Origin: Corinectria fuckeliana
Taxonomy: Eukaryota > Ascomycota > Sordariomycetes > Hypocreales > Nectriaceae
Assembly: GCA_019137255.1 (NCBI GenBank)
Contig: WPDH01000071.1
Coordinates: forward strand, 1-42,818
Length of the DNA: 42,818 nt
Reading direction: 5' to 3'
Below are positions 22,106-34,700 of the stretch, in pieces. The stretch's first letter is position 1. Each line of letters begins with the position of its first letter. The translations under genes were made by a program, and so were the position numbers. A model generated the notes under the pieces. It searched no databases. It saw only the letters and a program-made list of their open reading frames with translations, and was not told the DNA's origin.

Positions 22106-22175
22106 TCCGATAGTGTAGTAGACTATCCTTCCGAGTTTTCATACTGAAATCGAAGTAGCGCCATGCCCCTCGAAT
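22106..22175 (+). pseudogene. Decayed tRNA-Glu copy
   Basis: It aligns with the intact tRNA 55 bp downstream. It starts TCCG, keeps a TATC.TTCCG.GTTTTCAT.CTGAAA core (about 24 of 28 positions over the anticodon arm and intron) and can still fold the CGA/TCG plus TTTCA/TGAAA hairpin. The acceptor stem does not close and the T-arm is unrecognisable apart from a TCGAAT-like loop, so it should not give a working tRNA. Confidence 0.65.
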
Positions 22176-22230
22176 TATAATGATGATATTCTAGAAACAT
22201 TTTCATAATTCACATACGCATCGATTACAT

Positions 22231-22313
22231 TCCGGTGTGGTGTAACGGTTATCATTCCGCGTTTTCATCCTGAAAATGCCGCGGGGATCAGGGTTCGATT
22301 CCCTGCACCGGAG
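22231..22313 (+). tRNA. tRNA-Glu(UUC): tRNA-Glu (anticodon UUC) with an 11-nt intron
   Basis: Acceptor arms TCCGGTG (22231-22237) and CACCGGA (22306-22312) pair perfectly, with discriminator G at 22313. The D-arm contains AACGGTT. The anticodon stem is CCGCG (22257-22261)/CGCGG (22280-22284). The T-arm is CAGGG-TTCGATT-CCCTG. The anticodon TTC is at 22264-22266. An intron at 22268-22278, one base 3' of the anticodon, contains TGAAAA, an exact complement of TTTTCA in the loop, as expected for the pre-tRNA splicing helix. The mature length is 72 nt. The D-arm and CCGG acceptor fit fungal tRNA-Glu. It reads GAA codons. Confidence 0.93.
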
Positions 22314-23711
22314 AAGGCCATTGATTTTTGCCGTCTGTTCTGTCTGTTTGTTTGTAGGCGTGTGAGACGCCGTTTTTTTTTAGAGAAGATTTCCCCTCCC
22401 AAGCTAGTCTTCTAGCTTGGCCCGACCTAAACAGCTAAGACGCCCTAATAGACCGTGGGGAAAACGGCCTATCGAGTCGTCCAACGGACGGGGGAGAGCC
22501 TCTAAATTACGCCTTCGCTTTGGTCGGACAATTCCCCGCATCGGAGGCGTAACAGTCATCTTTTTGCATATTCAAACTATTTGCTTTTTTGTCGCGGTTA
22601 AAGACAGAGACGCTTCGTGATGTTATTGCTGATATTCGAGGATGACCGAATGTTGGGCCGAGGACTTCCCGTAAAAGATGGGGCACTCGGGATGTACCCA
22701 CGTCGGGGCGGGCCGGTGGCAGCAAGTAAACTATTCATCTAGATACTGATCCTTGCAGCAGAGCGAATGCAGGTGTAAGTAAGTTCTTTCATGTACGCAT
22801 ATGAACCATTTCTGGTTTGTCGTGGTACATATCTTGGTCTAATATTGGCCTCTCCGCTTTGCTGCTTGTGTGGACTTTGGGACAACCTAGTATCCACTCA
22901 CAGCCGTACCATCCATCGAGGGACTCTTCGCCACGAGGAGAAGAGCAAGTGATGCATACTCAACGAAATCGCAGACCCACCCACCGTTCCTTTTGCTTGG
23001 GTTCCGTGTCCCCGTTCATGTTCTTGGCTTCTGGAGCTTGAAGCTGCATTACCAACCGTCTGAACAAGACGGAGATGTTGAGAATCCGAGGGCCTCAAGT
23101 TGGAAGACGTGACTCCAGTTTATAGTAAGCGAATTTTCTCCATGCGCAAAAAGGGATCTGCTGCTCCTGAGCAAGGAAAAGAACGGGGTCCTCTCTATTT
23201 TGGTGCACTATTTGACCTACATGGCCTCAACCATCATGCTCGTCTTCGGCTCGGTGGCTTTGTCGAGCCAAACTTTTGTTAGCTTAGGCGACGTAGTTCC
23301 GGTAATAGCCCGGGTTATGCTTGGCAGTATTGTATGTCGAATTATCTCGTCCTTTGAGCCGCATGGAATAGGAGAGGTAACAAGTCAGTTGCAAAACAAG
23401 ATACTGTATAGCTGAGATAATGTTTGGGGAGTGATGACCTGGCAGTATAGTATTTAGCGGGGTTGGTTGTAGCAATAAACTGATATTACAGTACGAGAGC
23501 CTAAATGATAGCCGGAATGTTCCAAGGGATTGATTCTATACCTATATAGTAGGCTCAAATCTGTGTGGAAGAAAGGTTGATAAATCTTACAAATTGAGTC
23601 ATTGGCCTACTCGTGTACAAACATTATTTTCCACCATAAAGCCACCGCGATAGGGTAGGGTGTTAACCAAACCAGCTCCAAAGCCAAAATGCACCTATCG
23701 AAAAGAATCAC
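22314..23711. other. Intergenic region between tRNA-Glu and the DUF3433 gene
   Basis: A T-run near 22372 may terminate RNA polymerase III transcription of the tRNA. The rest contains only short unsupported open frames and the 3' flank of the minus-strand gene. Confidence 0.5.
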
Positions 23712-26700
23712 TCAGCCATCTTGCCGATCCACGTCAACCCCATATCTTTGCATCGAGGAGCGGTCACCGCCGTATTCCACCCACCACGTTAGCGCGTAGA
23801 CGTAGTGTTCAAATATACCCATCTGCTTCAGCTCTTTGTCGCTCCTCCACTCCGCGCAGGGCGGCACGAGACGCGACGAGGCCATCTCGCTGCCCGCCAC
23901 CAGCGTGGCGGTTCCCGCGATGGAGCACGGGTTGTGCGGCAGCACCTCGCGGACTCGGATGAGCAGCGTCATGCCGACGGCGCTCGCAACCATGACCGCC
24001 AACATGACCTGCAGAGCAATCTTGGAGGCCCGGTTCTGCCGCAGACGTCGGTACCCGGGCGTCGTCAATGTACCGTTGTAGGAGGGAAGCGAGTCATCCT
24101 TGGAAGAATTGCTGCGCATGTTGAGGGAAATCGCTTGTGCCATGTACGCCTTGTACAGCTCGTCCGCTGCCGTTGTAAGATTATCAGTGTTCGCATCACC
24201 CACAAGGTCCTCGAGCGGCCGTCCACTCTTGCTGTACACAAGCCCGTTGATGAAATTATCCACGTAATTGTTGCGATACGACGAGTTGTTGGGGCCCGGG
24301 AGCGTCCGGTTGTACACCGAATCGCTGAGACCTATGAGCCACGCGTTGACGGCGAACTCAAACCTCTCACTGCCTTCCGCAGTCTTCAGCAACTTGGCTG
24401 TAGACTCATCCGTCTTTGGCAGCGAGGTGTCCGCCAACTCAAAGCCGGGAAGACTCCACGTAAGATTGGTCGTGACTTCTTCGACGTTCTGGTAGCACAG
24501 GAGCGTCGCCAAGTCATACTCAAACGACCATTTCGTCTCGTTCCCGTGCGTCTCCGAGTCAGTCGCGCGGGCTGTCCCCAAGGTCACGGAAAACGTCGGG
24601 CAACCGAAACCGCCCGTCTCTAGACCGTTAACTCCCAGGCCAGTACCACTCGTAGCATCGGTATCAAGCGCGCCGTCGCCCATGACGCCGTCGGCGGCCC
24701 ATTGCATGACGGACGCCTTGCCAACGTATGCCGGTGAGTAGTCATAGGGCAGCCAGAAATACTGCATCCAGAATGCTTCTGTTGCATTCTTGTTCGGCGA
24801 GGTTTCGCACCATTGCGAATAGTCCAGCGTGGTATTAAGGCCAATAAACATGTATCCAGAGACAGGCGAAATGAAGGTGCTCGAGCCAGGCAGACTCTCC
24901 ATGGAACTGCCGCTTTGATCATCCCTGATGATTGTAACCTGGCGGGACTCGTTAGGGACAGATGTGCAGTTCAGCTTCGCCCGGGTCGCTGGCACTTTGA
25001 CTACCAAAGGAGCCTCAGTGCTCGTGTTTTTTGACTTGGCTTCTGGGGCTTTAAAGTGATTGAACGCGAGCCCTTCATAGGTCCACTTCGGGTATCCCAA
25101 GTCGAGGTACTCAATCAAACTGTCAATGGCAGCGGCTTGTTTGTCTTCGAGGGATAGGTCCACACCGTCAAGGTTGAAGGTGTCAGTCTGCTGGATCATA
25201 AGCTCCTGGATTCGAGGGACCTCGCCAACACTGTAAAGACCAGAAACCACGATTGTGAGGAAGCCCCCCACAAAGTTCCCAAGTAGGGCAACGAGAACTG
25301 CAAAATGGCGAGTCTTCAGCGAAAGGAACGCGGCATGCGGCAAGAGCTTCCCAACGAGGTTCATGTGGATGGATCTTGCGGCTGTGGCCTTTCCACGCCT
25401 GAGCGCGTCGAACGGTGCGAAGATGGCCGCCATCAACTCGAGAGCGGAGTACATGCTAGCGATCCCTAGCACAAGGGCCGCGGGGATGTACGTAGCAAAG
25501 ACAATTGCATCGTGGGGTCCAATGCTGATGAAGCCATGGTTTCGGTCGGAGATGTGCTGGACGACCTCCAAGGCCACGATGAGAAGCAAGGGCAAGCCAA
25601 TGGCCAAGGCAAGAAACCAAGGTTCGCCAGACATCGGACGCCACCAGGCAATGGCTTGTTTCTTCGAGTCTGAGTCTTGGGACGAGGCCTCTTTGTTCTG
25701 AGAAATCGGCTCAACCATCATGGTTGGCTGCGGGCCTGAGATGATGACAGTTCGGAAGCTGAACTCTCGTAGTCGTTTTCGGATCTGGCTGCGCCGTGAC
25801 GCTCCCATAAACATCAAGATGTTATGCAGCGAAGGGCTGGCAGCAACCATGGTTGCCGTGGCGGCAATGGATCCTGGCTCTCGAGGAATGACGGCATTAG
25901 GTCGAACACAGATCATCCCCAGTGCGAGCAGCGTTAGGATTGCGAGAAAGGCCAGCATAAATCCCGTTGAAAGAGCCTTGACGTGCAACCGATCTTCCTT
26001 ATACACGACTTCGCCAGCCACTTGTTTGTCCGCTGGCTTGAGGGCGAGTTGTCGTAGAGCCTGGGTGGCAATGCCCTTGAAGACACTCTTTCCTGTTTCG
26101 ATAAGCAACTTCGGGTCGAGGAATGCACCGATTGATGTGTTTCCGTTCTTCATACCCATGAGTTGGAAGAAGGTTGGGACTTGTTCCGACAGAACGTAAT
26201 CCTGGCCTCCTGTTCCTAGGTAGAACATGCTGGATGATCTGTACACGCCCAATGCGATGGAGCCGCCTGAGAGCCCAGCTATGTCTTTCTTGCCAGGCGA
26301 CGCCGCGGTCGATAGGACTGCTTGGGAAGAGCCATTGATGACTTTCGAGCTCTGCACTTGGAAACTTTGCAGGTTGTACAACGGCTTGCAGAGCGCCACT
26401 TTCACCTCGTGGATATAAATGGTCGCGGGGGATATTCTTGAGACGTTGTATTTGTCAAACCGCAGGTCAGCAATCGACAGTACCACCCGCTGGTCTGCCG
26501 TCTCGTTGTACACCATCTTGTACTCCTTGCTAGTCGAGCTCTCAATATACTGGCTGGAAAAATCGAAATCCACGTTGCAAGGGTATACTTCGAATAGACC
26601 CTGGTAATTTTGGGTGGCGTTTTTCTGGTGATAGTATCCGTGATCGGGGCTTCCTGCCAGCATGATGCCGGTAATGTTGCAGTCGGGGGTGCTGACATTG

Positions 26701-28052
26701 GTGACGAAAAACGAGCCGAGGACGCTTAACCAAGGCATGCTTGTCTGTGTTCCGTTGGTAATAGGCAGAATCTCGCAATCGAGGTCTAGCTTCATGCCCT
26801 GCGTCTTCAAGGTGTAGTTGAGGCTGTCAGATGCGCTTTTAGGGAGCTGAAACACGGGTAGTAGTGTGTCCTCGGACGTTCCGGCGGGGTACTCGAGACC
26901 CTGGAAGTGAATGCCGTAGTACAGCTGGGCTGCTGCAGGTCCAACCTTGAGTCCCTGCGAGTTTTCTGGGTCGTCGATCCGAAATGCTTCCTTGATGCTG
27001 AAGTCTGCGTTCTGTTTGGTCACTTCGGTGGACTCTAAAATCAGTAAACCGGTAGAGAAGATGGTCTTGGCCTGTTAGCGGTAGGCGAGCTGGGGTGGAG
27101 TGCATGAACGTACAGTGCCTAGAATTAATAAGTGGCCTCCAGTTGACATGACGACAGCCCAGTGACGATTCTTGATAGCAGTCCAGAGGCTCGTTGGCAG
27201 AATGGGGGAGATGTAGTCCAACAGTAAGGTCTTGTGGACAGGGGCTGGGCCTTTCTGCAGCTCTTTCCAAGGCATGAGTATCTTGTTGTGATGATCGACT
27301 TGTCTCCAAAGAGCACCGACGACAACAAGCACTGTAATCATTAGTCCATGGCTCATTTACTGATGATTATACCAGTGGAAAATGGTGTACTCACATGCTG
27401 TTGGGCCGTATTTCCATGCATAATGATTGGCCTCCTTTTGGACACTGATACCGTCGTTCTCAACCGAGAAATGAAACAACAGACCCGTTGCCAGCATCAT
27501 GGCTGCAAACCCAACGCTGAACACCACGAGAACGGTCTTGGTCAGCCAAATAGGCGTCCACATGTGCTTCCTTGCCCCGTCTGGCCATCCTGGCTGCGGC
27601 CATGGAGACGAATGGTCGTACTCTGGGCCACCAACTAAGGCGTTGGTGTCATTGGGTTCCCAAGAGTGTCCCCAGGAGGCTTGCGCCGGGGAGGCTTCCG
27701 ACATGGGTGTTTCATGGTCGTATTCATCACTTGGCCGGAGAGGGGAAACGGGGCGTGGGGCATCCGTCCCGATATCTTGGGTCTCTACGAGGCGATCGTA
27801 TCTGTGACCTCCATTGCCCATCATTGGGCTTCTGAATGTGGGTCCATCATACTCGTGTTGATGCTGGAACTCGTGTTGGAAACCATGCTGGAGCTCGTGC
27901 TCGTCTTGCGCGGCTGGGTAGCGTTAGCTGTTGGTTGAGACTCGCAGATCACGGAGGCTCGGCACACCTTGCAGGTATTGCCCAATAGGCGGGGCCGGCG
28001 TCGGCCGGACCGCACCGAACTGAGCCGGGCGCGTATATTCGTAAGCAGACAT
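23712..28052 (-). CDS. Large DUF3433-type polytopic membrane protein (1393 aa)
   Basis: Four exons on the minus strand: 28052-27968, 27913-27395, 27331-27114 and 27071-23712. I place the start at ATG 28052 (MSAYEYTRPAQFGAVRP). The downstream frame stays open from the 27914 acceptor through AAQDEHELQHGFQHEF, and a GCTAAC branch and CCCAG acceptor precede it; ATG 27824 is the fallback. The His/Gln-rich cytosolic N-terminus leads to the first helix at about 153-176, and several more helices follow. Two long loops are rich in N-x-S/T sites. The signature P-x-x-P-x-SIA-x-TAT occurs twice, at about 665-685 (VIPREPGSIAATATMVAAS) and about 1310-1330 (VLPHNPCSIAGTATLVAGSE), each after a membrane helix. 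This duplicated motif is typical of fungal DUF3433 proteins as I remember them. Role unknown, likely plasma membrane or wall-facing. Intron 3 (42 bp) is very short and its boundaries are the least certain. Confidence 0.88.
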
Positions 28053-31016
28053 CTGGGCAACGGCTTCTCTTCAGCTTCAGATGCCCGATGTTGCGAACGG
28101 CTGCAGCTCACAGTCCTTCTGTCGCATGACGGTGAGAGTAGACGAGGCAGGCTCTAAACATCTTTATTTAAGAAGCGCAGGCGACAATAAGCGCGATCCT
28201 GGCTCTGCCCGAGTCCTAGACTAATGAGGCGGGGCCAGCCTGGCCAGGCGGATTTCCGAGGGAGGCTGTGAACGGGAAATGGGTAATTCCGAGGCGGAGG
28301 ACGAGATGGCTGGAGAGGTGGCCAATCATGCGAAGCCGGGCCGGCGGGAAGAATCCTTCGACTAGGCTAACTAGTATTCTAGGCCATATAGAAGATCATT
28401 TCATTGGTGCGTATTCATAGGCCAGGCGGGCGGTGCTCAGGCGAGCTGACTCTGTGGCCTCATCTCATAAAAGGCTGGTGGTCTTCCCAGCTTCGGTCGC
28501 TCAGCAAATCTGCCGGCTAGAATCTGAACGGGTTTCTAGTGTTCCTAGTGAGACAGACCGGGTTATCGGCACTGATGCTGAGATGAGTGCGACATTGCAA
28601 TGGATCTCGGTCGGTAATGTGGTTCCAGAACCGGCTCACTTTTGGTGGCGGTAGGTAGTCACGACATCGATTGAGGAGCTTGTTCCTGGTTGTTCTGTAA
28701 TGCACAGACCCATCCTCTCCAGCTGACAAGTCAGCATTACCACTGAAGTTTGGCCATTCTAGAATGTGCTCCTTTCGCAGCCTAAAGTCTCACTGGGGAT
28801 CTGGAACCACTAGGACTGTGAAACCAACCAAGCCCAAAGGTATCATCAAGGAGCCTAGGCAGCTAGTAATTACACAACTGAGAAAAGGGTGGACTGAGAA
28901 GACATGACAAGGAGGACGGAACGGAAAAACAAAAGAGAAGAAGCGACTATCACGTGGAGTCGGACTGGCACTATAATGCTGAATCCGCCGAGGCTCGGTG
29001 CTGCTCGTTACTCCTAGGCCGCTCGGTTCAGTCCAGTGTTGACTGGTGGCAAATGATGGCGTCGATCGTGATTCTCGGCAGTGTCAATGCCAAACCAGTT
29101 GCGGGGCTAAGGGTAGACAAGCAGAGTCGATCGACGGACATGGATCGTCAGGAGTGCGGCGTGATTCCGGGACATATTTTACCGCATGTTGTCCTGTGGT
29201 TGGAGAGGAGTCGGTGAAGGGGGGACTTTTGGTCGGTGAGCGAGCGTGTGTGTAACGGGATTGAAGAGAGAGGCGATGGTTTTCGTGTTGGCGTTGGCGT
29301 TGGCGTTGGCGTTGATGTTGGTGTTGCGTTGTGCTGGTGTTGGTGTTGGTGTTGGCTATTCTCGTCTCTTAGGTTTGGGCGGTCAAAGTTCCGTCTCAGT
29401 CAGTGCAGTGTGGCCGGCAGCATGCGGGGCGCTTCCCTTCTCCTTCGTCATAGCCCCCACACAAGAGCCGTGCCACCCTGCCCAAGCGCACCTGCCTGCG
29501 GAGGAGGCCGTCCAGCAGCCAATGAAAACACGCACACCACTTCCCAGGCGGTCCCCGTCAGGCCCCCTCAACCCCTTCAGACATCAAACACCAAAGGGTC
29601 CGTGTTTCGTTTTTCCCGTCGCATCCCGCCACCGCGATTGGACCTAGGGCTGGGGCTCTGACGTTGCTGGGCTCCAGAAGTCGGCGCCCCGAAACCGAAA
29701 CGACGCTCCGAAACGGCGATCCAAACAACGTTTGCAAGGCCCCGAGGAGTTTAAGGAAATGAACTCGTCTTCCCTTCCATGGCCTAATATCGTGCTCTGG
29801 CCTGCTGATCTCATTCTCAGCTTTCGAACTAGGCACGTATACATGTACTTCGTATAGGAGAGGGTTTGCTTGGTGTGACGTCAAGCCTCTCAAGTGGGAG
29901 AGTCAATGGGGGGCCATCAAAGTCCCCTGGTCGATCCCGCAAAGCCGGGCGACTCCCAGGTGGCCACGACACGGCTCGAAATGCCATGGCCTGCGGCGTC
30001 AGCGCCGCCCCGAGTTTCATCCCATCCGTCTATATTTGCGGTAGGCCCGGCCTTGGATGCGGCCCTGACACTTGACGTGACACACTTTATTATTCCTTCT
30101 TTGTGCCTACTCGCCCTTCCTTGTCCCTGTCAGGTCATCGGACTGATTCTCATCTATCCTACCGTTGTTTCGTTCTCTGTTCGCTGGGTCGTGTTTATCA
30201 CATCCCATCCCCAAACTCTCGGCTTTTCCTGTCGTGCATCCTATTTCATCTCTTCATCTCACTTGCTCCGCCTCATCCATCCTTCGTTCCTCCGGCCCAC
30301 ACGCAAACAACACCATCCAACGCTCGCTTCTTCTTGTGGAACCTTGTTGGCAAGGATAGCTGTGCTTCCTACGGCATACAAAGTACATTAGTTCGATTTG
30401 GCGACCTGCTTGATCCTCTTCTATCCTTCTTTTTCTCGTCTCGCATCGTCTGGATACTGACCGGAGATTGCCCTTACCGACGACACCACCGACATTTCCA
30501 TTTTCCTCATCGTGTCTTGCTTCGCATCGCTCGACGATTTTCTACCAAATCTGCTCCTTCATTCTTTGAGTCAGATCTTCAATTCTTGACAACTGTTGTC
30601 TTTCACGTTGTCGTCTGACTTTACCACACCAACACCGTCTCGACCACCAATACAGCACGCTGCAGCCAGGCCACTCCTAGGACATAAAAAGAATACTACT
30701 AGCAATACGTTACTAGTATCCTTTGACGCGTCGAAACTACCGCTCGCCCGTTTTCATTGCCAACACCGACCATCGCATTGATATCCGGGTCCGAATCCTT
30801 GGCAGTCTGCGACAAATTGCGTTTCGACTTCGCCTGTTACCAGTTGATACATCACCACATCAGCAGCCCACTCAGCACAGGCCGGCTGTGCCATTCTCGG
30901 TCCCTGTGTCAGTCCGACCGCCTTATTCAGCTCAGCATATTAGTAGTTCCCGACACCAAGTGAAGATCTCCATCAACTCAATCCGTCTACCACAAGGACG
31001 CCCTTTACACATCACA
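28053..31016. other. Long intergenic region, divergent promoters of the DUF3433 and GPI-protein genes
   Basis: No frame on either strand is convincing. The stretch from about 30080 to 31016 is strongly pyrimidine-rich and looks like a long promoter/5' leader for the 31017 gene, possibly with a leader intron. A hexamer array lies at 29286-29356. Small open frames around 29240-29890 are low-complexity or shadows. Confidence 0.5.
29286..29356. repeat. (GTTGGC)n/(GTTGGT)n hexamer array
   Basis: Imperfect tandem GTTGGC, GTTGAT and GTTGGT units, interrupted once near 29325 by GCGTTGTGCTG. Translated frames give Val/Gly or Leu/Ala repeats and are not evidence of a gene. Confidence 0.85.
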
Positions 31017-31703
31017 ATGTCACCTTCAACGACGCGACGATGGCCTCAGCTATCTTACCTTCTTCTCGCCGCTGGTTGTGCATCCGCAACACTCACTCTA
31101 ACCAACTTCGAGGACATCTCATCAAAGGTGGCTGTGAAGGGCTGCATCAGCGCCTACGGCAGCCCTCTCACCAACTGCGGCATCGACGACTTCACCGACG
31201 GGAACGCGTGCTCTTCCAAGTGCAAGTCCTCGATCGCCGAGGTCCAAAGCACCATCCAGAGCGAGTGTGACGGTGTTTCGGTGGACTCAAACTCGCTGCT
31301 GTATCGCGCGCAGAAGGGCCAGCTGCAAGCAGTCATCTGCCTGACTGGCTCGGACGACGACGACGAAGAAGAACCCGCAACGACAACAGTCTCTAAGTCC
31401 AATCAGAACCAAATAATCCAAACGTCACAGATAAAGAAGACCTCGACGACCGCAGTGACAATGCAGACGACCATGTCGGCACAAACGACCTCCCTTGTCC
31501 TCGCTGGCGATGAGCCCACGGCCAGCGTGGCATCTAAGAGCGACGCAACATCGACGGCGAAGGCGACTGAAACAACGAAAGCTTCTAGTCGAGGTGGAGA
31601 CCCATTCGCGTCGAACGATACCGGTTCAGGTGCGGCTGTCCGTGTTGGATATGCTTCGTTGGTGATTTCAGCGGTTGCCTGTATGATGGCAGTGGTGATT
31701 TAA
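31017..31703 (+). CDS. GPI-anchored cysteine-containing surface protein (228 aa)
   Basis: ATG 31017 in the context CACAATGT is chosen because a signal peptide follows at once (about 1-24, LSYLLLAAGCASA). The frame is open for 98 codons further upstream, but that is Ser/Arg/His-rich leader sequence. The mature N-terminal domain (about 25-110) has six cysteines (C43, C54, C65, C69, C84, C109) in a helical setting: KGCISAYGSPLTNCGIDDF...ACSSKCKSSIAEVQ. This resembles small fungal extracellular modules, but the spacing does not match the eight-cysteine CFEM pattern. An acidic DDDDEEE stretch and a long Ser/Thr-rich stalk (about 120-200) follow. A small-residue omega region (NDTGSGAA) and a C-terminal hydrophobic tail complete a GPI signal. 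It probably sits in the plasma membrane or cell wall. Function is unknown. Confidence 0.85.
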   Translation: MSPSTTRRWPQLSYLLLAAGCASATLTLTNFEDISSKVAVKGCISAYGSPLTNCGIDDFTDGNACSSKCKSSIAEVQSTIQSECDGVSVDSNSLLYRAQKGQLQAVICLTGSDDDDEEEPATTTVSKSNQNQIIQTSQIKKTSTTAVTMQTTMSAQTTSLVLAGDEPTASVASKSDATSTAKATETTKASSRGGDPFASNDTGSGAAVRVGYASLVISAVACMMAVVI

Positions 31704-34700
31704 AGGATATCTCGGGAGAGAAAATATCTAGGATACCAGGAGTAGAACTGTATATTGATCATTGACTTATTTTATCAACTCAAGAAGTGTCTACGATGAA
31801 GTAGTACCTTGCCACTGTACATTGTCCTATTAAAATTGTCGAGGGCGAAGGTGAAGATTTGTGACGAAGGGCGCGACGCAACTCGGACACCTACACCACT
31901 GACTGTCCACTGTACGTAGGGAGAGATAATTCAACCCCGTGCTGGAGAAGAAAAAAACCCTTCTTCGAACCCATTGGCAGCTACAAAACGTGTCGGAAGT
32001 TAGTATAACGATCGTGGAGGTTCTGATCTGGTGACATCCTTGGCATCCACGACCGTGGATTCGTTATCGCCACTGTACCATGGGTATCGCACATGAGAAA
32101 CGTTCACTCTCGATGAATCGTTGCCTGTGATCGGTACCGTACCATACCGACAATGAGGAGTACAACGTCGCAACTGACGACGGAGAGACATTTGCACCAC
32201 CTGGTGCAGTTCTGCCCTTGGCGAGACGGGACAAGCCCTTGGCGTCAACTCTCCAACTGCTGCCAATCCCGGGGTGCAGGCTGGGCTTCTTGGCCTCACA
32301 CCAACGCCGGGGTATTTGAGATTTCCAAGAGATCTCCAAGACTTTGAAGCGGTTACATAATGTTTGCTATCTCAACCGCCAACGACAACCGAGGAGAGTA
32401 GATAGGTCTAGAGGTCAAGGTGTGCCCCGAATGGGGGGTTTTGAGGCTTGAAACATCCATGTACGACGCAACATGACTTGTGGGTGGCTGATGGATAAGG
32501 CAGAAAGGTCTAGACCTCCGGGGACTTGGGTCAGTGCTTGGACCACGTCTCCCATCTCCCGTCGTCCAATGTTACGGTACATGTCATCGGAACACCTTAC
32601 GTTTTAACTCAAATATCTTTTCCATTCGTGCCCAGCAAGTCGGTTCAAGCCATGCGGCGGCAGCGGCGGGAAGTGCCAGGGCAGGACGGGCTCCACGGAA
32701 AAGCGAGCTCTTGGCTTTATAGCAGGGAGACGATAACTAAGTTATTATGGCATGCGCCAGACCATGCCGCGAAGGGAGATGATGGATCTAAGGTTGGCCG
32801 TGACGAATTAACCTTGTTTTCGGCCCTCCAGTAGTGCAGGGGGGACATATGCCTAACAAGCTGATCAAGTCCCCGGGATTGGATGAAGACGGGTGGAGGG
32901 AAAGGCTTTGTGGAGGCGAGGCAGACGAAATGCTGGCGATGATAGGACGTGGCGGGTTCGGGTTGCCCACCGCGGATACCGATACGAAGCATGCGTGGGG
33001 AACAAGAGGCAAGTCTCCCCGTTGGAGCACACAGCGAGCGAGTGGCTGCTCGTTGCTCGGCTGTGACTGGATGTCGACTTGCAGTTCGTTGAGAAAGGCT
33101 GAGCGAGGGGCAAAAAAGGGAAAAAAGGGTACCGTGCGGATGCGGTGCATTTACAATGTGACGATATGCGAGATGTAAAACCCGAACCCCCGATTTTCGT
33201 TCACTACCACCAACTGCGGGCACTTACATTGCAGCAAGACAGCCTAGAGAAAAGCGAAAGCGGGAGGAACCTGGGACCAGAAAGAAAAGAAAAGAACGCG
33301 TTCCGGTCCCCGGAGCGCCGGCAACGATGCTGAGAGACAACGCCAAGCAAGCCAAGCGTTGCAGAGATTGGTTGAGGGCTTCGGGTCGCACCCACGAGGT
33401 GGATGGAAACTTGTTCGATGGAGGGGCCGTGCCGTTTTCTTACGCACCAAGGAGGACAGGGTCCGTCCGGGTACACGAGAAGAGGTGAGAAGTGGGAACG
33501 ATATGCGTACGCAGCAGCATGTGCCGGGGTGGAGAGAGAGAGAGAGGCGAACTGGGGGTGCTTGCGGCTTTGTGATGCTGCTTTAACGGGCTGTTGTGGT
33601 GCTCTTGGGATTTGTTGTGCCATGTATTCGTACGAAGTACTTTGTAGCTTAGTTTTTCTCATGTTTTCTCCCTCTCTTGTTTGCTTTTTTGTGGGGGGTA
33701 TTTTCGTATTTTAACAGGATAACGATAATGGAGCATGGATGACAAGCCATGGGGTGTTTTCGCAGAGTTAGGGAGTCTGTCTGTATCCTAGTGTGGTGCT
33801 ATTAACGAGAGTGGCACAACGGTTGGCGTCATGTTATGGTATTTATTGCATCTTTAGCTTACTTGTGGTCCCGCAGTATCAACACATTCGTTGGGTTCTG
33901 CCTCGCTGCAGCTTACTAGACACAGCCGAGTGAGACTTTCGGCCCCTCGTTGGGGCGCGGACTTGAGAAGAAGATCTGAGATTTCGATGAAGGATCCAAG
34001 CCGGACTAGCCCGTGAAGCAGAGACAGGCCAATCCAGTCGTATCCGGCAACGTTCTATCTTTGTCTGGTCTATAAATTCCATGCCGTGTAGTCTAGTCTG
34101 AGAGACTGCTCCCTATAACATGTGGGGGTTTCTTCGCGATGAATGTCCAACTTATCTCCTCTCAGAGCGGCATCCGATCCCATCGCTGCATGCATGCATC
34201 TCATATCTCATCCTCAATCTTACTCACCTCTAGGTATCCCAGCCCAGGCCGTGGCGTCCACTGTGGAAGCCTTCTGCGGCACCGGGAGACCACTGAGCGC
34301 CCCCTAAAAGCAGCGCTACAACCGTGGCCCCGCGACGCCCCCACTTGGCCGCTTGGCAGTACCCGCGCTCGCCGGGGGTCCCTGTCGCCGTTGCGTGGGC
34401 GCGCTCGCCGCTCTCTCTTCGCTCCGGCGATAGCGAAGTCTCGACGAGGTTTAAATCAACCCAGGGTCCCTCACTCCATGTCCCGCCCGCGATTCCGGTT
34501 TTCTTTTCCCTCTTCATTGGTTTGCTGCAAAACCAAGTCATCGTCGTTGGCAAAAAGACACGCCGGGCTGCTTGTTGTTTTAACCCTTCAGCTTGAGTTG
34601 TGGCGCGCGTTTTGGCGTTGGGCGCCTTCCAGATTTGCACAGGCCCCCCATCTGTCCTACCCGAACCGGTACCTCTGCCCTGTGACGACATTGCCGCCAG

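Noticed and set aside
23805..24623. Plus-strand 272-aa open frame
   Set aside because: Antisense to the last exon of the DUF3433-type gene, with no domain-like features.
27821..28111. Minus-strand 96-aa frame over the first exon of the DUF3433 gene
   Set aside because: Out of frame with the good exon 1/exon 2 junction; Ser/Thr-rich shadow.
29236..29661. Plus-strand frames with (VG)n or (LA)n repeats
   Set aside because: The repeats are the translation of a GTTGGC hexamer array, not a protein domain.
30723..31016. 98-codon in-frame extension upstream of the GPI protein
   Set aside because: It would bury the signal peptide internally, and the sequence is leader-like. ATG 31017 gives a clean secretory start.
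32717..33662. Minus-strand open frames of 152-168 aa
   Set aside because: Ser/His/Pro-rich with no family features or splice logic; likely chance.
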